DNA from: Cladopsammia gracilis
Lineage: Eukaryota; Cnidaria; Anthozoa; Scleractinia; Dendrophylliidae
DNA length: 64,000 bases
Reading direction: 5' to 3'
NCBI GenBank assembly: GCA_022457155.1
Contig: JAJGOT010000125.1
Location: 547,501-611,500, forward strand
Shown: positions 1 through 11,148 of the stretch, piece by piece
Layout of the letters: every line of letters begins with the position of its first letter
How positions within the stretch are numbered: position 1 is the first letter of the stretch
Translations under genes and position numbers: made by a program
Notes under the pieces: model-generated
Seen by the model: the letters and a program-made list of their open reading frames with translations, nothing else
The model's database searches: none
Told to the model about the DNA's origin: nothing

Positions 1-906
1 TGTTTCAGTATATACTAAAACAACTATTCACCTCAGTGTAGGTGGGTAGTGGTGGATATTTATCTTCACTTCGGCGAATAGTTTTTAATTATTTAGCAAC
101 CGTCAGACAAAATAAAAATATACAATGCTATGCATGCTGTGCATGTTGCCATGGATTAAACGTTTGGCTAGTTTTACTATTGTTTCCTGAACTATGTTTC
201 CGACAATATACACACACAAAAAAGTTATATTTTGCCTTCGAGAAAAGGTTTTTGGAAAAACAGGAACTTTTTGATACCTATACAGTTTCATCAATGCTTC
301 ATATTCAATTTTTATCTTCCTTTTTGGAAGGATGGGCAAAATTAAAATAACAAGAATACATTTGTTGACATTCTTAATTGGTAAGACAAAATATTACGAC
401 AATTCTATTCATTCAAGAAAATATGTTCTCTCCCTTTACTTGAAAAACGCGATTTCCGAAATTGCAATCAGTTGCTATCGATGTTCGAACTAATTCTGCT
501 TTCGCTTATTTGCAATATATGCAAATTTACTCTGTGGATCGAAAGTCGAGTATTTAGAGATAAATGCTCAAAGTATACATTTGACCGGTTTCAAATTCAA
601 ATGTACCGATGTCTTCGTAATTATAAGTGGCTTGTGAATCCTGTCCAAAATACTCTCTTTCTCAAGCACCCTAATACGTTTTACTGCTATCTACGAGACT
701 CTTTCCCTCACTATCCTATCTGTTCTTGCTGCAAAGCGTCGGTTGTTTGGAATGGCCATTCCCGAACTAACTAATAAGCTCATCAGAATATTAGTGTAAA
801 GGTACTCGGAAAATGAAAAGATCGATAATCGGTCCTGTCATGCACAGCGCCTTAAAACGAGACAAACTAAAGGTAGGGTTTAAGAAAAAAAACATGCTCG
901 ACTCAC

Positions 907-1100
907 CTTTTATCTCTTCAGACCGCACACGGTGGTTTTCTTCCAACGAGTAGAGCTTTGCGAACTCTCTGTATACTGCTAGATACAGTACACCTTAAAA
1001 CTGAACTCAAATGTCTTGCTGCGAAGCTATTCAGTGCGACGTCAGAGAGTTGTTTGTTATGTAAAGGCATGCGGTTTTCTTCCCAATTAAATATTTTCAA
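907..1100 (-). promoter_or_regulatory. Putative promoter and non-coding first exon, R1
   Basis: On the minus strand a conserved stretch ends in the splice donor GTGAGT (906-901), so a putative untranslated exon ends at 907. Upstream lie a weak TATA-like GTATAC and a CRE half-site, GACGTCAG on the + strand at 1038-1045. The same layout recurs in four other R blocks. It probably serves a gene beyond the left edge. Exon status is inferred from conserved donors, not from transcripts. Confidence 0.45.
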
Positions 1101-1899
1101 TTAGCAAGGGGTTTAATTAGCATCTGCAGTGAATAGTCATTTTACAGTTGTGTTTAGTGACCCGACCTTTCATAGAAAGTGGTACAAATAAAGCCTTCCT
1201 GCGTTTCGCATGGAAATCATGCTGTTGTTATGCCAGTGTTCTGCTAACTAATTGGACACTGCAACGCACTGAGGTTTGATCAAAACAAAGTTACCCCAGT
1301 CTGACTTCCACTCAGCGGCCAAACGCCACAAGCCCTTAATGATACACATTCGTACAGTGGGCTGTTATAAAAATAAAATGTATGAAAAAGTTTTATTCAG
1401 TTTAGGAGGTCAAATACACAGAGTATATTGTTAAGCCAGGTTACAGTCATAGTGGACTTTTATTTTGTCAGCACGTGTTACTCGAAATTGCATTAGCGTA
1501 CAGATGTTTTTAGCGTTTGATCCGCATGAAAAACAATTCTCGGAAAGATAGGACGTTCTGACAAGTTATTAGCATAATATATAAAGACAGGCTGAGCTTA
1601 ACAGTGTAGCTCTCTGAACGGAAAGCCGATGATAAGCGTGAAGGGCATGTAAACCCCCAAAATGCTACTTTTTCTGGTTACATAGCCAATTTTTTCCATG
1701 TGAGCGCATTTTGACCAACCTGGGAACGAGGTTGCATTTTGACGCCGAAATTCGAAAGAGCAGCCATTTTGATTTTGCCATCTTTACTGTGACATCACGA
1801 GGGGAATCAATGCCGACCGGAAGTGAAAAGCTTTCCTTTACGACCTTTCGAAATACAAACGTGTAACTTGTTTCATGCAAAATATTCATTAATTCCATA

Positions 1900-2157
1900 A
1901 AGGGAAAGCGTTGTGTCGTTCAGTTTTGTGAAAACTCAAACAAAACAGGGAATTCCATCCATCTTTTTCTAAAAGACGGGAATTTAAGGCGACAATGGCT
2001 TAAATACGTGCAAATCAAACGAGCTGACTTTTTGCAATCAACCGAGCACTCTATAATTTGTGGGACCCCTTTTACTCCTGAGTACTTCAAGGACGATTTT
2101 AAGGTTGAAATGGGCATTAAAAAGACAAGAAATCAGTTGATTCCTGGTTCTATATGA
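1900..2157 (+). pseudogene. THAP zinc-finger domain fragment, copy 1 (degenerate)
   Basis: An open frame of 85 codons ends in TGA at 2155-2157. It shows the THAP pattern: CVVQFC near the start, a central RRQW (conserved Trp), then CGTPF followed by TPEYF. In the family the second zinc pair is C-x2-H (CGTHF); here the His is Pro. The expected start codon before GKRC reads AAG, whereas copy 2 has ATG there. THAP domains bind DNA in transcription factors and P-element-type transposases. A possible second exon follows: an acceptor near 2360, then a short frame containing MSLKSRALHKLEVSM that ends at a GTAAGT donor near 2426. I read this as a dead fragment. Which parent gene or transposon it came from is not visible. 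Confidence 0.6.
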
Positions 2158-2718
2158 CAATTCAGCTGCAGCGACCAAAAGAATTGGGAGAAGCGCGCGT
2201 AAGCTAGACTATGGGGAGCGGGATCAGGAATCAATATTGCAGGGTGTTTCTTGGTGTTGCGGAAGCCATTGTTGGTTAGCTTTTGTGTTGTGGTGTGGGT
2301 ATTGTTCAGTGTCTTTTGAATCTTTTGTTTTACGTCATTTGGTGATCACACCATTTTGCAGGCAAACCAGTGGTGGAAAAATGTCATTAAAGAGTAGAGC
2401 ACTTCACAAGCTAGAGGTGTCTATGGTAAGTCAGCAATCACTCCATCAGAAGGACGTTATACAATAAAGCGCCAATTTTTTTCTTTCTCGGTTAATCCTA
2501 TTCGGCCTGGGGGGAGGGGGAGGGGGAGGGGGGGAGGGAGCTTGTGCGTTTCTAGTAGAGCGCTTTGACACCACGTCGGAGCGTTTAATGAACTGCTCAG
2601 TCAAGTATTATTCAGGATTCAGGAAAACTTTCAGGATTTAGTTGATGTTCACAGCTGCGCCCAAGAGGCTGTTAAGGACCCTTTTGACAAATTTTGCCTG
2701 CTCCCTCATTTATCGTCG

Positions 2719-3318
2719 CTTAAGATGGCTCCATATAGTTATTGGCCAGTCTTCGAAATAAAATATACACGATCTTATTGCTGTCTTTCGAGAGTTTTGT
2801 TTCACGATACTCGGCATAGTATACACCCACATGTAGCTTAGGCTTTCTCGTTTACGAAGAAGTCTAATTTGGCAGTCTTGTCTAATTACCATGGCAACCA
2901 ATGATTGAGTTGTTGGGCTTGTTGTTCAAGGCAAGCAAACCTCTCAAACGGATTTTCTCGGTTTTTACACGGTACATATTCACGATTTTTGGTGGGAAAA
3001 AAAGAAACATTCAGTAAGTCTAAACTAGCAAAGCCATATAAAAGTCGGTACATAATTTTCGGTAATTTACTCACTTATCGTTTTTTACGTTTATTGGGTT
3101 TGTGTTTGTACCAAAAATGTTGTCTTTTTTGTGATCGAAAACAAAGAGAATCCCACCAATTTGTCAATTTAAAAAAACCGGGGGAATGCGCGCAATAATC
3201 GTTTTACCATAGAAACCTCTTTATTTTTGTGACGTCATCAAAATGAAGAAACGCGCGCTCGCGCCATTTTCGTGTCCATGCCTTGCTCGCCAAAACAACT
3301 ATACGGAGCCACCTTAAG
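2719..3318. repeat. Inverted-repeat element (CTTAAGATGGCTCC ends)
   Basis: The left end, CTTAAGATGGCTCCATATAG, is matched on the opposite strand by the right end at 3290-3318 with a few changes. The inside is AT-rich and non-coding. The matching copy in R2 is near 23070-23835, so this insertion predates that duplication. It is best read as a small non-autonomous DNA transposon. Confidence 0.5.
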
Positions 3319-3924
3319 TAATCATGGTGTTCTAACACACTTTTAGTCGCTCCGGAACCAAGTGAGCTGTCAAGAGAGCTGATTGTATTAATGTCGGATG
3401 GAGACGTCGGTTAAGAGAAATTCGATTGAATGCAACAGCGCTGTATTGCAGATTTGAGTTATGGAGAGAGAGGATAACGGTTACGATTCTTTAAGAGTCA
3501 ATCCTTAAAGGCCGATTTACAAGGTACAACTTTGCCGCATGCGATTTTATTGTAGCGCGCGCTGCTTACGGCAGGCGAACATTGTGTACAGCTCGCATCA
3601 TATAACATTGTATGTGGCTACGATTGTCGTAGGCTTTTAAAACACGTTTCAAAATCCTACAAGTTTTTTCGTATTGCATGCAAAAGTTGTGAGCGAGTTG
3701 TAGGCTGTTGTGATTTAGACGACGCGATTCGTGTTGAATGTATGGCGTTAGCAGGTTGTATGCGATCGTTGAAGGCAAAATAAAAAGTTGTGCCGTCTAA
3801 ATTAGCCTGAAGAGGGAACAATCGCAAGCGAAACCAGGATTCTTCAGTTAGTATCAACAATTTTCTTTTGTTACATTTTTATTGGAATAAACAATGATAC
3901 ATTTAGTGCATACATAATTAAAAG

Positions 3925-4440
3925 CCTGTTAGTGCCTGTATTCAAACCTGCCTCCTAGTAAGGCTTAGTTTCCAGACATGGGGTGTCGATGGTGTTAGCC
4001 ATAAGCCCTCAAATGGCTTTAACTTTACAGGCGGTTAATAATAGCACGGGATCCAATCTTCAACTAACACAGTTTAAAGTAACTGATGTCACCTATTTTA
4101 AGTATTACTTTTAAAATCCAAAACACATGTTTGGGTAAATGCAAACCTGAACGAATGAGTTACCCTGCACTTGGTGCCAAAATTCAAACCTGACTCCTTG
4201 TAAGTCTTAGTTTCCAGAGGATGCCAATGGTGTTAACCGTCAGCCCTGAAATGGCTTCAATTAAGAGCGGTTAACAATATCACGTGACCCAATCTTCAAC
4301 TCAAGCAGTTTAAAGGGGCTATGTCACCTATTTTAAGTATCACTTTAAAAAGCCAAAATAGATATTTGTTTCAATGGAAACCTACAAATAATGGTCCAGT
4401 TTTGTTAACAAATACTCTACGAGTCCACAGAAACTAGTAT
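3925..4440. repeat. Two direct repeats of about 250 bp
   Basis: The segment from about 3935 (TTCAAACCTGCCTCCTAGTA) recurs from about 4185 (TTCAAACCTGACTCCTTGTA), including the CCTATTTTAAGTAT stretch. A further partial repeat of the end lies at 4690-4860. R2 has only one full copy (24940-25440), so the doubling is specific to R1 or was lost in R2. No coding sequence is seen. Confidence 0.55.
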
Positions 4441-5413
4441 TCGTTATCTTTGGCTGCGGATGGCCAGGATAGAAATGGATTGCAACTTGAAAAAAATGGC
4501 CAATTTTTTCAAGTTCCTCCCAAGTGTCGTGAAAAAATCGCAGAAAAACATATTATGGTTTGTTCTTCTTTGGAAAAATCATTAATATTTTCTTCTTGGT
4601 GTTCTAAGAACAATTTTATGTTTGAGCAAAGGTACATTGTCAACTATTTGGTGTATTTTGACCAAAACACAGCAGAATCTGCGTGAAAATGCCCCTTCAA
4701 GTTTTACTTTTAAAATCCAAAAAACATGTTTGGGTAAATGCAAACAGGAACATAATGGTTCAATTTTGTTTAAAACTACTCTACTGGTGCACTCAAATTT
4801 GAAATAAATGTTTTTGGCTGCGGTTGACCAGAAAATGATTTCAACTAGAACTACAACTCAATCGCAACGTTAAAATCCCCATGGCCTTGCTCATTTAAGA
4901 TTTGGGTCAAGGGCTTCGTTACTTAGAATAAAATGTTTTTTTTTTTCGATAACTCTTGCACATAGAATGGAATTGAATCGAAATTTGGCACATAGACACA
5001 TAAGGTTCTATTTACATGCCCATCAGGTCCTAAAAGTGCGCCTTAAAAAATGTAAGTATCTCAACAGTTTTGTAGCCAATAGTCGAGTTTCGAATTCGCT
5101 ATGGTCGCTGAATGAAAGCACTGAAGACGCATTTTTACAGGGTTAGCCTCAATCTGAAGTGATAAATTCACAAATTCAGGCGAGAAGATGACCTGTTCAG
5201 AGCCCTGTCTATTGTTTAATTTTCAAATTTCACGCACCTTCTGCCGGTATTTGTGAATAGTTTACATCAGGTCGAGTCTAACCCTGTATCAATGTGTCAT
5301 TGGTGTTTGAATTCAGCGGTAATTTTAAATACGAAAATTGCTTATTGTAGATCGTTTACAGACTGTACTGCACTTGCCTACTTGATCTTTCCTTATATTT
5401 AATAGACTGGTAA

Positions 5414-5436
5414 GGGACGGACGATTATTTTTTTGA

Positions 5437-5472
<36 letters not shown>

Positions 5473-5698
5473 GGAAAATTTTCGCATGCAAACATTTTTT
5501 TTATATGCGGCACCTGCTGCAAACAATTTATTTTCAGTGTCTCCGTCCAACTGCTATACTTCCAGCAAACAATTGTTTTTTTTTTTATTTTTTGCTTGCA
5601 TACAATTTATTTCAGTGTTTATAGCCCCTGCAAACAATTTATTTCAAAATTTTCCAACCCCCCCCCCCCCCCCCGTCAAAAAAATAATGGTCCGTCCC
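5414..5698. mobile_element. MITE with long G/C homopolymer ends, PIF/Harbinger-like
   Basis: Terminal inverted repeats begin GGGACGGAC and continue through ATTATTTTTTTGACG into about 30 G on the left (near 5440-5470) and about 18 C on the right (5658-5674). A TAA lies on each side (5411-5413 and 5699-5701), matching a 3-bp TAA target duplication. R2 near 26222 reads straight through without the element. The interior holds several AAACAATTTATT repeats. The Harbinger assignment rests only on the target duplication. Confidence 0.6.
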
Positions 5699-5728
5699 TA
5701 ATTTAATATCACAAACTTGTGCCCAACT

Positions 5729-5820
5729 ACATAGCTATAGACTGAGGTACATATAACCCTACATAGCTATAGACTGAGGTACATATAACCCTACATAGCT
5801 ATAGACTGAGGTACATATAA
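5729..5820. repeat. Tandem repeat, 32-bp unit, about 3 copies
   Basis: The unit starting ACATAGCTATAGACTGAGGT is repeated at 5729, 5761 and 5793. The corresponding place in R2 (near 26252) has a single diverged unit, so this is a local expansion. Confidence 0.85.
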
Positions 5821-6007
5821 TGTCAGGTGTTGACTTTTCTTTTCTCTGATTAAATTGAACACAAATTGTGGATCATGGTTTGAACGATGTTTCAGGTGAA
5901 GAATCTGACTGAGCGCAACAACCACAAAACACACCTTCCAAAGATATAAAGGAGAATTTAGATCATTTTCGAGGTCGGTTTTATGTTGTTCTCAAATATC
6001 CTAACAA

Positions 6008-6290
6008 TGTAAAAACGTAATGTCGACACTTAGAATTTTTTTTTCAATAAATTTTTAAGTGTAAAAAAGAAAATCTAAAATCCCCACTCAGGATTGAATC
6101 TGTGACCTCAGCTAGGCTTAGGTTCACATAGCCTACCGTACCACTGTACCACCTGGCTTCTCGGGTTGGTTATTCCTAAATAAATTTAACTATATAAACT
6201 GCTACCCCTAACCTCAACTGAAAGCTAACCAGTTACTCCGTTATATAAGTCTCAATAAGGTGTCCGACGTCCTTCTGGACGGTATGATTT
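6008..6290 (-). mobile_element. tRNA-like SINE inside a MITE end (partial copy)
   Basis: On the minus strand an A-box-like TGGTACAGTGGTACGGTAGG and a B-box-like GATTCAATCC lie about 35 bases apart (6086-6160). The flanks match the element at 62813-63150 in reverse orientation. Only one of the two terminal inverted repeats is kept here (6238-6285). It is inserted in the downstream flank of gene A. Confidence 0.55.
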
Positions 6291-6782
6291 GGGCTTGACT
6301 CTGTAATGGTGTTTGTAATTTGTGAGATTGTATTGCAATGTTTACGTACGTTGGCTTTTAGTACATGCAGATGACCATTATCTACTGTGATCAGTAGCAA
6401 AAGAAAAAAATCCCATCAGTGAACAACACAAAAACATTGCTATTAAAAACCATCCCAGATATCCTAAATCTGCTAAACAAACTCCAAAGGTAGTGGGGGC
6501 GGGGGTACTCCGTTATATAAGCCATTTTGGTGTGAAAACGTTTATAGATTTTGATCATTTGATCTAAAATTGGATCAGGCCTGAAAACGGGTATGGATTT
6601 TAGATGCCAAGTCTGAAAATGAGTATGTATAATGGCGTATAGGATCAGTAGTTGGAGAAACGGGCGACACACCTCGCCAACATAGCATTCTCGTAATTCC
6701 CGAATTCACCGTTTCTTGTTGTTGTTATATCGCTTGTATAATTCCCCTCCCCCCTTCGTTTAAACCCCTAACCAAATGAAAT

Positions 6783-6977
6783 AGGTAACAACGTCAAACT
6801 GATCCTTACGGCAAGGAGAAGAGATTGAGATAGAAGTGAAATAATAATAAAAAAAAAAAAAAATAGTTGACAATTTGAATATTTTTGGTGCAAATATATT
6901 CAACTATTTGTTTTTTATTGCACTTCTGTCTCAATTTCTTCTCCTTGCCGTAAGGATCAGTTTGCCGTCTTTACCTA
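6783..6977. mobile_element. Fold-back MITE
   Basis: Two arms of about 65 bp carrying AACTGATCCTTACGGCAAGG and its reverse complement flank an A-run and an AT-rich centre. The flanks ATAGGTA and TACCTAT mirror each other as well. It is non-coding. Confidence 0.7.
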
Positions 6978-7218
6978 TACTAGTTCAAGATGTCTACGAT
7001 AGATCCGGCACTCTTCATTGGTTTGTCGCTGTCGTTTTGCCGTTATTATAGTTTTTGACCATATGAAACGAAGGCTCTGTGTACATGAATATCTTTCACA
7101 GCTAGAGCTACAGCTGCTACAAAGTGTGGCCAAATTGACTGCGTGTATGCGTATAGGTTCTCGTCAAACCAGTTAGACCTAGAAGATGTGTTTTGTATTT
7201 CTTGCGTGCATTTGGTTT

Positions 7219-7229
7219 CTTCATCATCG

Positions 7230-7266
<37 letters not shown>

Positions 7267-7267
7267 T

Positions 7268-7305
<38 letters not shown>

Positions 7306-7316
7306 TATCACCATTA
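7219..7316. repeat. (TCA)n / (TGA)n microsatellite
   Basis: About 30 units with a few interruptions. At the same place B (28573-28594) and C (47475-47497) have only four or five units followed by an AATAAA signal on the minus strand. In A that hexamer is not present. The poly-Ser and poly-Met frames across this run are artefacts. Confidence 0.95.
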
Positions 7317-7462
7317 TCCGCTTTTTGAGTACGGTATTACATTCAATAATATAACTAATGGTTAAATGGTTTTCAAGTAAGCCGTAACATCTAACTACTA
7401 GCTTACATACTTCAGCTAACATACTGAATTTCTATGTCTTGACTACTTCCCTGCGAATTTTT

Positions 7463-7620
7463 TTACGAAACCATGCCAGCCACTAACATCTCCCCTGCTA
7501 TCATGGTTATCACCAGATACCAACGTGATATTGTCGCACGCGACATCGTCTCGGCAGACACAACAGGACACTGACCCAAAGATATTTGTTTCTGGGGTTT
7601 TTCATCGCCAAGAGACTTTC
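7463..7620 (-). CDS. Tyrosinase A, exon 3: C-terminal membrane helix
   Basis: Last coding exon of gene A. The acceptor is TTTAG before 7620 and the stop TAA is at 7463-7465. It joins exon 2 in phase 1, completing a Gly codon. It encodes a short lumenal linker with a Cys, then RWYLVITMIAGEMLVAGMV, a single predicted helix, and ends one residue later. The linker is six residues shorter than in B and C. A Glu lies inside the helix, which is unusual and may weaken membrane insertion. There is almost no cytoplasmic tail, whereas D has a basic one. The exon was identified by the conserved acceptor and matching frame in all four genes. Confidence 0.85.
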
Positions 7621-7663
7621 CTAAATGTGAAATAAATCTTGTAAATAGAATGATTTTACTTGA

Positions 7664-8213
7664 AGGGGCTATGTCGCGAGGTGTCACGCAAGCTATACAA
7701 TCTTGAAAAACGTCCGGTGGCTGTTTTTCAAGTTTACGCCATCATCGTCAAATCCATTCAATTCTGCAGTGCTGTGTTCACCAAATGGTATTTTCACATA
7801 TGTAAATAATCTGTTTGTCTTGATTTTTCCGATTCTGAAATCGTACGGCTAAATTTCTCAATATGTACGAGCAGCGATAGAAATCATTTGACCATGGAAT
7901 GTCATGGACGAAGGTTCTTGTTCTCTGTTGGCTAATTAAGAGAGTACACTTAAGCATTTATCATGGTACCAGAGTCTTCGCTTTGTACTTCTTTACCGCC
8001 ACAGACAAACCTAACATTTTTCTGACTTTGTTTCGCTTGAGAAAAGAGCGATGAAATTGTTGGACTTAAATCAAAACAAGCAATAGCTCTTGTGTACGTG
8101 ACCACTGGTTCCGTTTCGAGTCCTGTTTTGTATCAGCGAACAAAAGAATTTTGACAGATAAAAGTGTAAATTAAAGTTACTAAAATTAGGTGAAACCTCG
8201 CGACATAGCCCCT
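7664..8213. mobile_element. TTAA MITE in intron 2 of tyrosinase A
   Basis: Perfect 15-bp ends: AGGGGCTATGTCGCG after TTGA (7660-7663), and its reverse complement before TTAA (8214-8217). B (near 29139) and C have the empty site, CTTAACCGTGAAATAG. The TTAA target suggests a piggyBac-type non-autonomous element. No coding sequence is seen. Confidence 0.8.
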
Positions 8214-8799
8214 TTAACCCGTGAAATAGATTACAGTGGACCCTCTACTTCGGGACAAATCCATTAAGGGGACACTTTTCCTGGTCCCGGCCGGCAAACG
8301 CTCTCATACTAAAATATAAATCTTATTGAACTAAAATATATCTAATGTGCGTTATATGCCAGTTGTGATGAATCCTAGCTATGGACTATTTTTTTTATGA
8401 GTATTTTCATTCCGTTGATGAATTTTGCGAGGACACAAAAATTCGCGACGATTTAAAAAGGTAAATATTACATGTTCGCCATACCCAGTATGCAAACTCC
8501 CGGCTGTTGTGCCATCGAATGCATGATATGGAAAGCAGAATTCAGTGCAAGTATTTTTGTTTAGTTGTTGTACATGTATGACTCGCCGTGTGACAAAAAA
8601 AAACCTTTCCGCATATTGAAGAGAAAACTGAGTGAAAACGTAAACTGAGATGGATTATTTAGCAATACCTTCAGTCGTAAACGAAATCCAAGAGGTATGC
8701 GCTGTAAAATTGAGTTCTAACATTTGAATCTGTGGACAAATTCCAAATTGTGACCCCTGAAATGAAAGCAACTGAGCTGTAGCTAGTTTCCTATGGTAC

Positions 8800-9081
8800 G
8801 AACTCGTACCGGCAGGGATAATTTGCCCAACGCTGAACGCCGAACTCCGAACGTCGAACGCCAAACGCCGAACGCCGAACATTGTTCTCTCCCTTAACAG
8901 TAAATAAAAGCTAACCACTTTGAATCAGTTGTTGATCCTAAATACTGTAAATCAGTGTTACAGTATTTACGTTAAGCAGTGATTCAAATTGGTTAGCATT
9001 TATTTACTGTTGTGGGTGAGAACAATGTTCGGCGTTCGGCGTTCAGCGTTCGGCGTTCGGTAAATTACCCCTGCCGAACTC
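8800..9081. mobile_element. Fold-back element with GTTCGGC heptads
   Basis: GTAC flanks both ends (8796-8799 and 9082-9085). The ends share CGGCAGGGGTAATTT in inverted form. Inside each arm lie about four to five GTTCGGC-like heptads in inverted orientation (8830-8882 and 9024-9060), then a central palindrome. Gene D at about 63186 shows the uninterrupted site GGTACTGTTCACTT. It lies about 140 bases past the exon 2 donor of A. Confidence 0.75.
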
Positions 9082-9223
9082 GTACTGTTCACTTTTCAAT
9101 AGTTTACAAAATAAGTTTCAAGTTCCTTTTCGCTGAGTATATTAAGTTTGTTTGCGCTCGTGGGAGTGATAAGGCTAGAGATTCAGTTTGCATTTCACAT
9201 AATGGTAATAGGAATGTACGTAC

Positions 9224-10185
9224 CGTCTTCGTCAACATCCTCGTACTCATAACCAAACTCCACAGACTTCTTGAACATTTGTTCGTGAGTGTAGACAGGA
9301 AACAGTGGGACAATGACGTCATCTTTGTTGTGACCAATGGGAGCGTCGTAAGACGAGAGACTGGCAGAGGCCCCTTTTTTGTACTTGCGAAGCCACTTCT
9401 CATAGATCCGATCAATGAACGCGTGGTGAAGAGGAAAGATGGGGTCGTTTGACGCGGAAGGAACATCACCCATGGTACCTCCAATAGCTATGTGGACTTG
9501 GTTGTGAAGGGTATGTGCATTAGGCAATCGATATCCAGTCGTAGTGTTAATATATCCCTCTAGCAGGTTTCTGAAATTGCAGCTCGATTCTTTGTTGTAT
9601 GGTGGAAGATCGAAGGTTTCAAACCGGAGGGCAAAATTCACTTCATGTTTAGTTGGAAAAGTGTCCTTGATTTTATTTCGTTTTAATCCACTTTCTTTAT
9701 TCGTAGGGTCACAAATTTCGGTCAAGTCCTTGGTTTGTTTTCTAGTGCAAATGATATACCAGTCGTTAAAATATCTCCCCTTGACAATACCTTCATCTTG
9801 ATTGTCATTCTGGTCTTTACTCTGGTCTGTAACGCCAAGAAGATTGTAATTGAAAATTTTATACTCGTCGCGATGCTCGGTCCAGTCCCAAAACGGCACG
9901 GTGAAGTTATCATCGTGAGCGATTTCTTGAATAGACCTTTCCCATTCCAGCATGTAAAGTCGATGCCACGTGGGGAAGCCCTGCCCGTCATGCGCAAAAT
10001 CAATGTCAGCGTCCGTTTTGCCATCGAGGAGAATCGTGTCACGTGCTGCATAGAAGTGCATCCACACGAAGAAGTCATAGTTTGTGACACTCATAAAGAA
10101 ATCTTTGGGATCGCGGCCAGCATCAACTCCATTTTCAATGTCCTTATAAAAAGACTTAGTCACCAGAAAATCGCTGTCAGCTTTC
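9224..10185 (-). CDS. Tyrosinase A, exon 2: di-copper catalytic domain
   Basis: Encodes the tyrosinase copper domain, which oxidises monophenols and o-diphenols to quinones (melanin chemistry and immunity). CuA histidines lie in WMHFYAARD, DFAHDGQGF and PTWHRLYMLEWE, near residues 189, 211 and 220. CuB has LHNQVH (His 373 and 377) and the second His of PLHHAF (400). These spacings of 22, 9, 4 and 23 are those of vertebrate TYR. FWDW follows CuA. The acceptor is AATTCCAG before 10185 and the donor is GTACGT at 9223-9218. Exon 1 ends in phase 2 and exon 2 in phase 1, so the frame is continuous. The loop after FNYNLLGV is four residues longer than in C. All ligands are present, so the gene looks functional. 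Confidence 0.95.
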
Positions 10186-10537
10186 CTGGAATTAAAAGCA
10201 CATAAAAAAATTGACTTTGTTTGACTTTTTTGGTTATACTTAAAATTCTCAAATGCGGTTTTTCAAAATATTGCAAGACCCTACTCATTAGATTCATTTA
10301 AACGGAGAAAGCGACATTTCAGGTTACGTCATGCACCTGCTGGGATAAATGTGCCAACCACTGGCTTATTGGCTGTTGAAACAAATGATTAACGTTCTTT
10401 TGTCTTACGTTTGGCAAATCTGAATAACACTACTGTCTAGCAGAGAGAGGGACGACACTCGTGCGCAGAAAGGGATCGGAGTTATGGGGAAGTGGGGTGG
10501 TACTTTGGATCTACCTACGACTGCAAACAATTCATAC

Positions 10538-10974
10538 TTGCTCAATGTAATATATTTCATGTAGCGGTGTTTCTCGTCGTCTGATAACTTGATGAAATTT
10601 TTGCGCGTAAGTACTCTCTTCTTGGTACACCTGTTACCATGGTAACCGTACTCGCACCTTCCACAGTCGTACCCGGCATAGTTATATTTGCATTTACAGG
10701 TTCTGTTGTAGAGAAGCATGGGCCAGTTATGGCGGTCGTCATTACTCTGAAAATCTTTATAATGGCTGTACGGACTCTTAGTCCACTCTCGAACCACCAA
10801 GTTCTGGCATTCACCTCTGAATCCATCGCTACCACATGGAAAACGGAAGCCATTTGGGATGGGACAACACTCTTTCTTCCTCACGCTTTGAAGGTTTACA
10901 CAAGCTTTAGGAAACTGACATTGAGTCCATGGTAACGTGCAAACTGCAATAAGGGTGATTATAAGCAGACTCAT
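10538..10974 (-). CDS. Tyrosinase A, exon 1: signal peptide and Cys-rich domain
   Basis: The start ATG is at 10974-10972, 12 bases after an acceptor (TTTTTAG, exon from 10986), so at least one untranslated exon lies upstream. Residues 1-19 form a hydrophobic signal peptide ending near QCQ. Next come QFPKAC, the KECCP pair, CGSDG, YNRTCKC with an N-glycosylation site, and CGRCEYGYHGNRC, an EGF-like Cys pattern typical of the TYR family N-terminus. The donor GTATGA follows 10538. With exons 2 and 3 the protein is 518 residues, close to vertebrate TYR. Intron 1 is only 352 bp, against 2.6 kb in B. The best upstream exon candidate is in block R2 at about 21.4 kb. Confidence 0.92.
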
Positions 10975-11148
10975 CTTGATTACTGCCTAAAAAGAAAAAT
11001 ATTAAAAGTGATGATACTGAGGTCTTTGATAAAAGTACCTTTCGATGTGTTTCAATGTGAATGATACTGTTAAGTTTTTATTTTGACCATCACTCAGGCC
11101 TCTTTTATGATGTTTGCGACAAGCTGGAAACATGTTTATGTGTTTTAA

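Larger units (their letters stand above)
112..5080. repeat. Segmental duplication block R, copy 1 (R1)
   Basis: This block aligns by eye with 20693-26160 over most of its length, including the promoter-like cassette, the THAP fragment, the 2.7-3.3 kb inverted-repeat element and the 3.9-4.9 kb repeats. Shorter versions occur at 38.1-39.9, 40.3-42.4 and 57.0-58.9 kb. By the order seen elsewhere it should lie upstream of a further tyrosinase gene to the left of the window. No intact protein gene is seen in it. Positions 1-111 show nothing recognisable. Confidence 0.75.

Noticed and set aside
42..774. Open frames of about 100 codons at the left edge
   Set aside because: The matching R blocks do not keep these frames, and composition is that of non-coding AT-rich DNA.
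7143..7328. Poly-Ser and poly-Met proteins
   Set aside because: Translation of the TCA microsatellite.
9012..9484. Long open frames antisense or out of frame to tyrosinase exon 2 of A (also 30403-30744, 49151-49591, 63275-63661)
   Set aside because: They repeat in every copy because the exon is conserved. They match no family and lie opposite or shifted to the catalytic frame.
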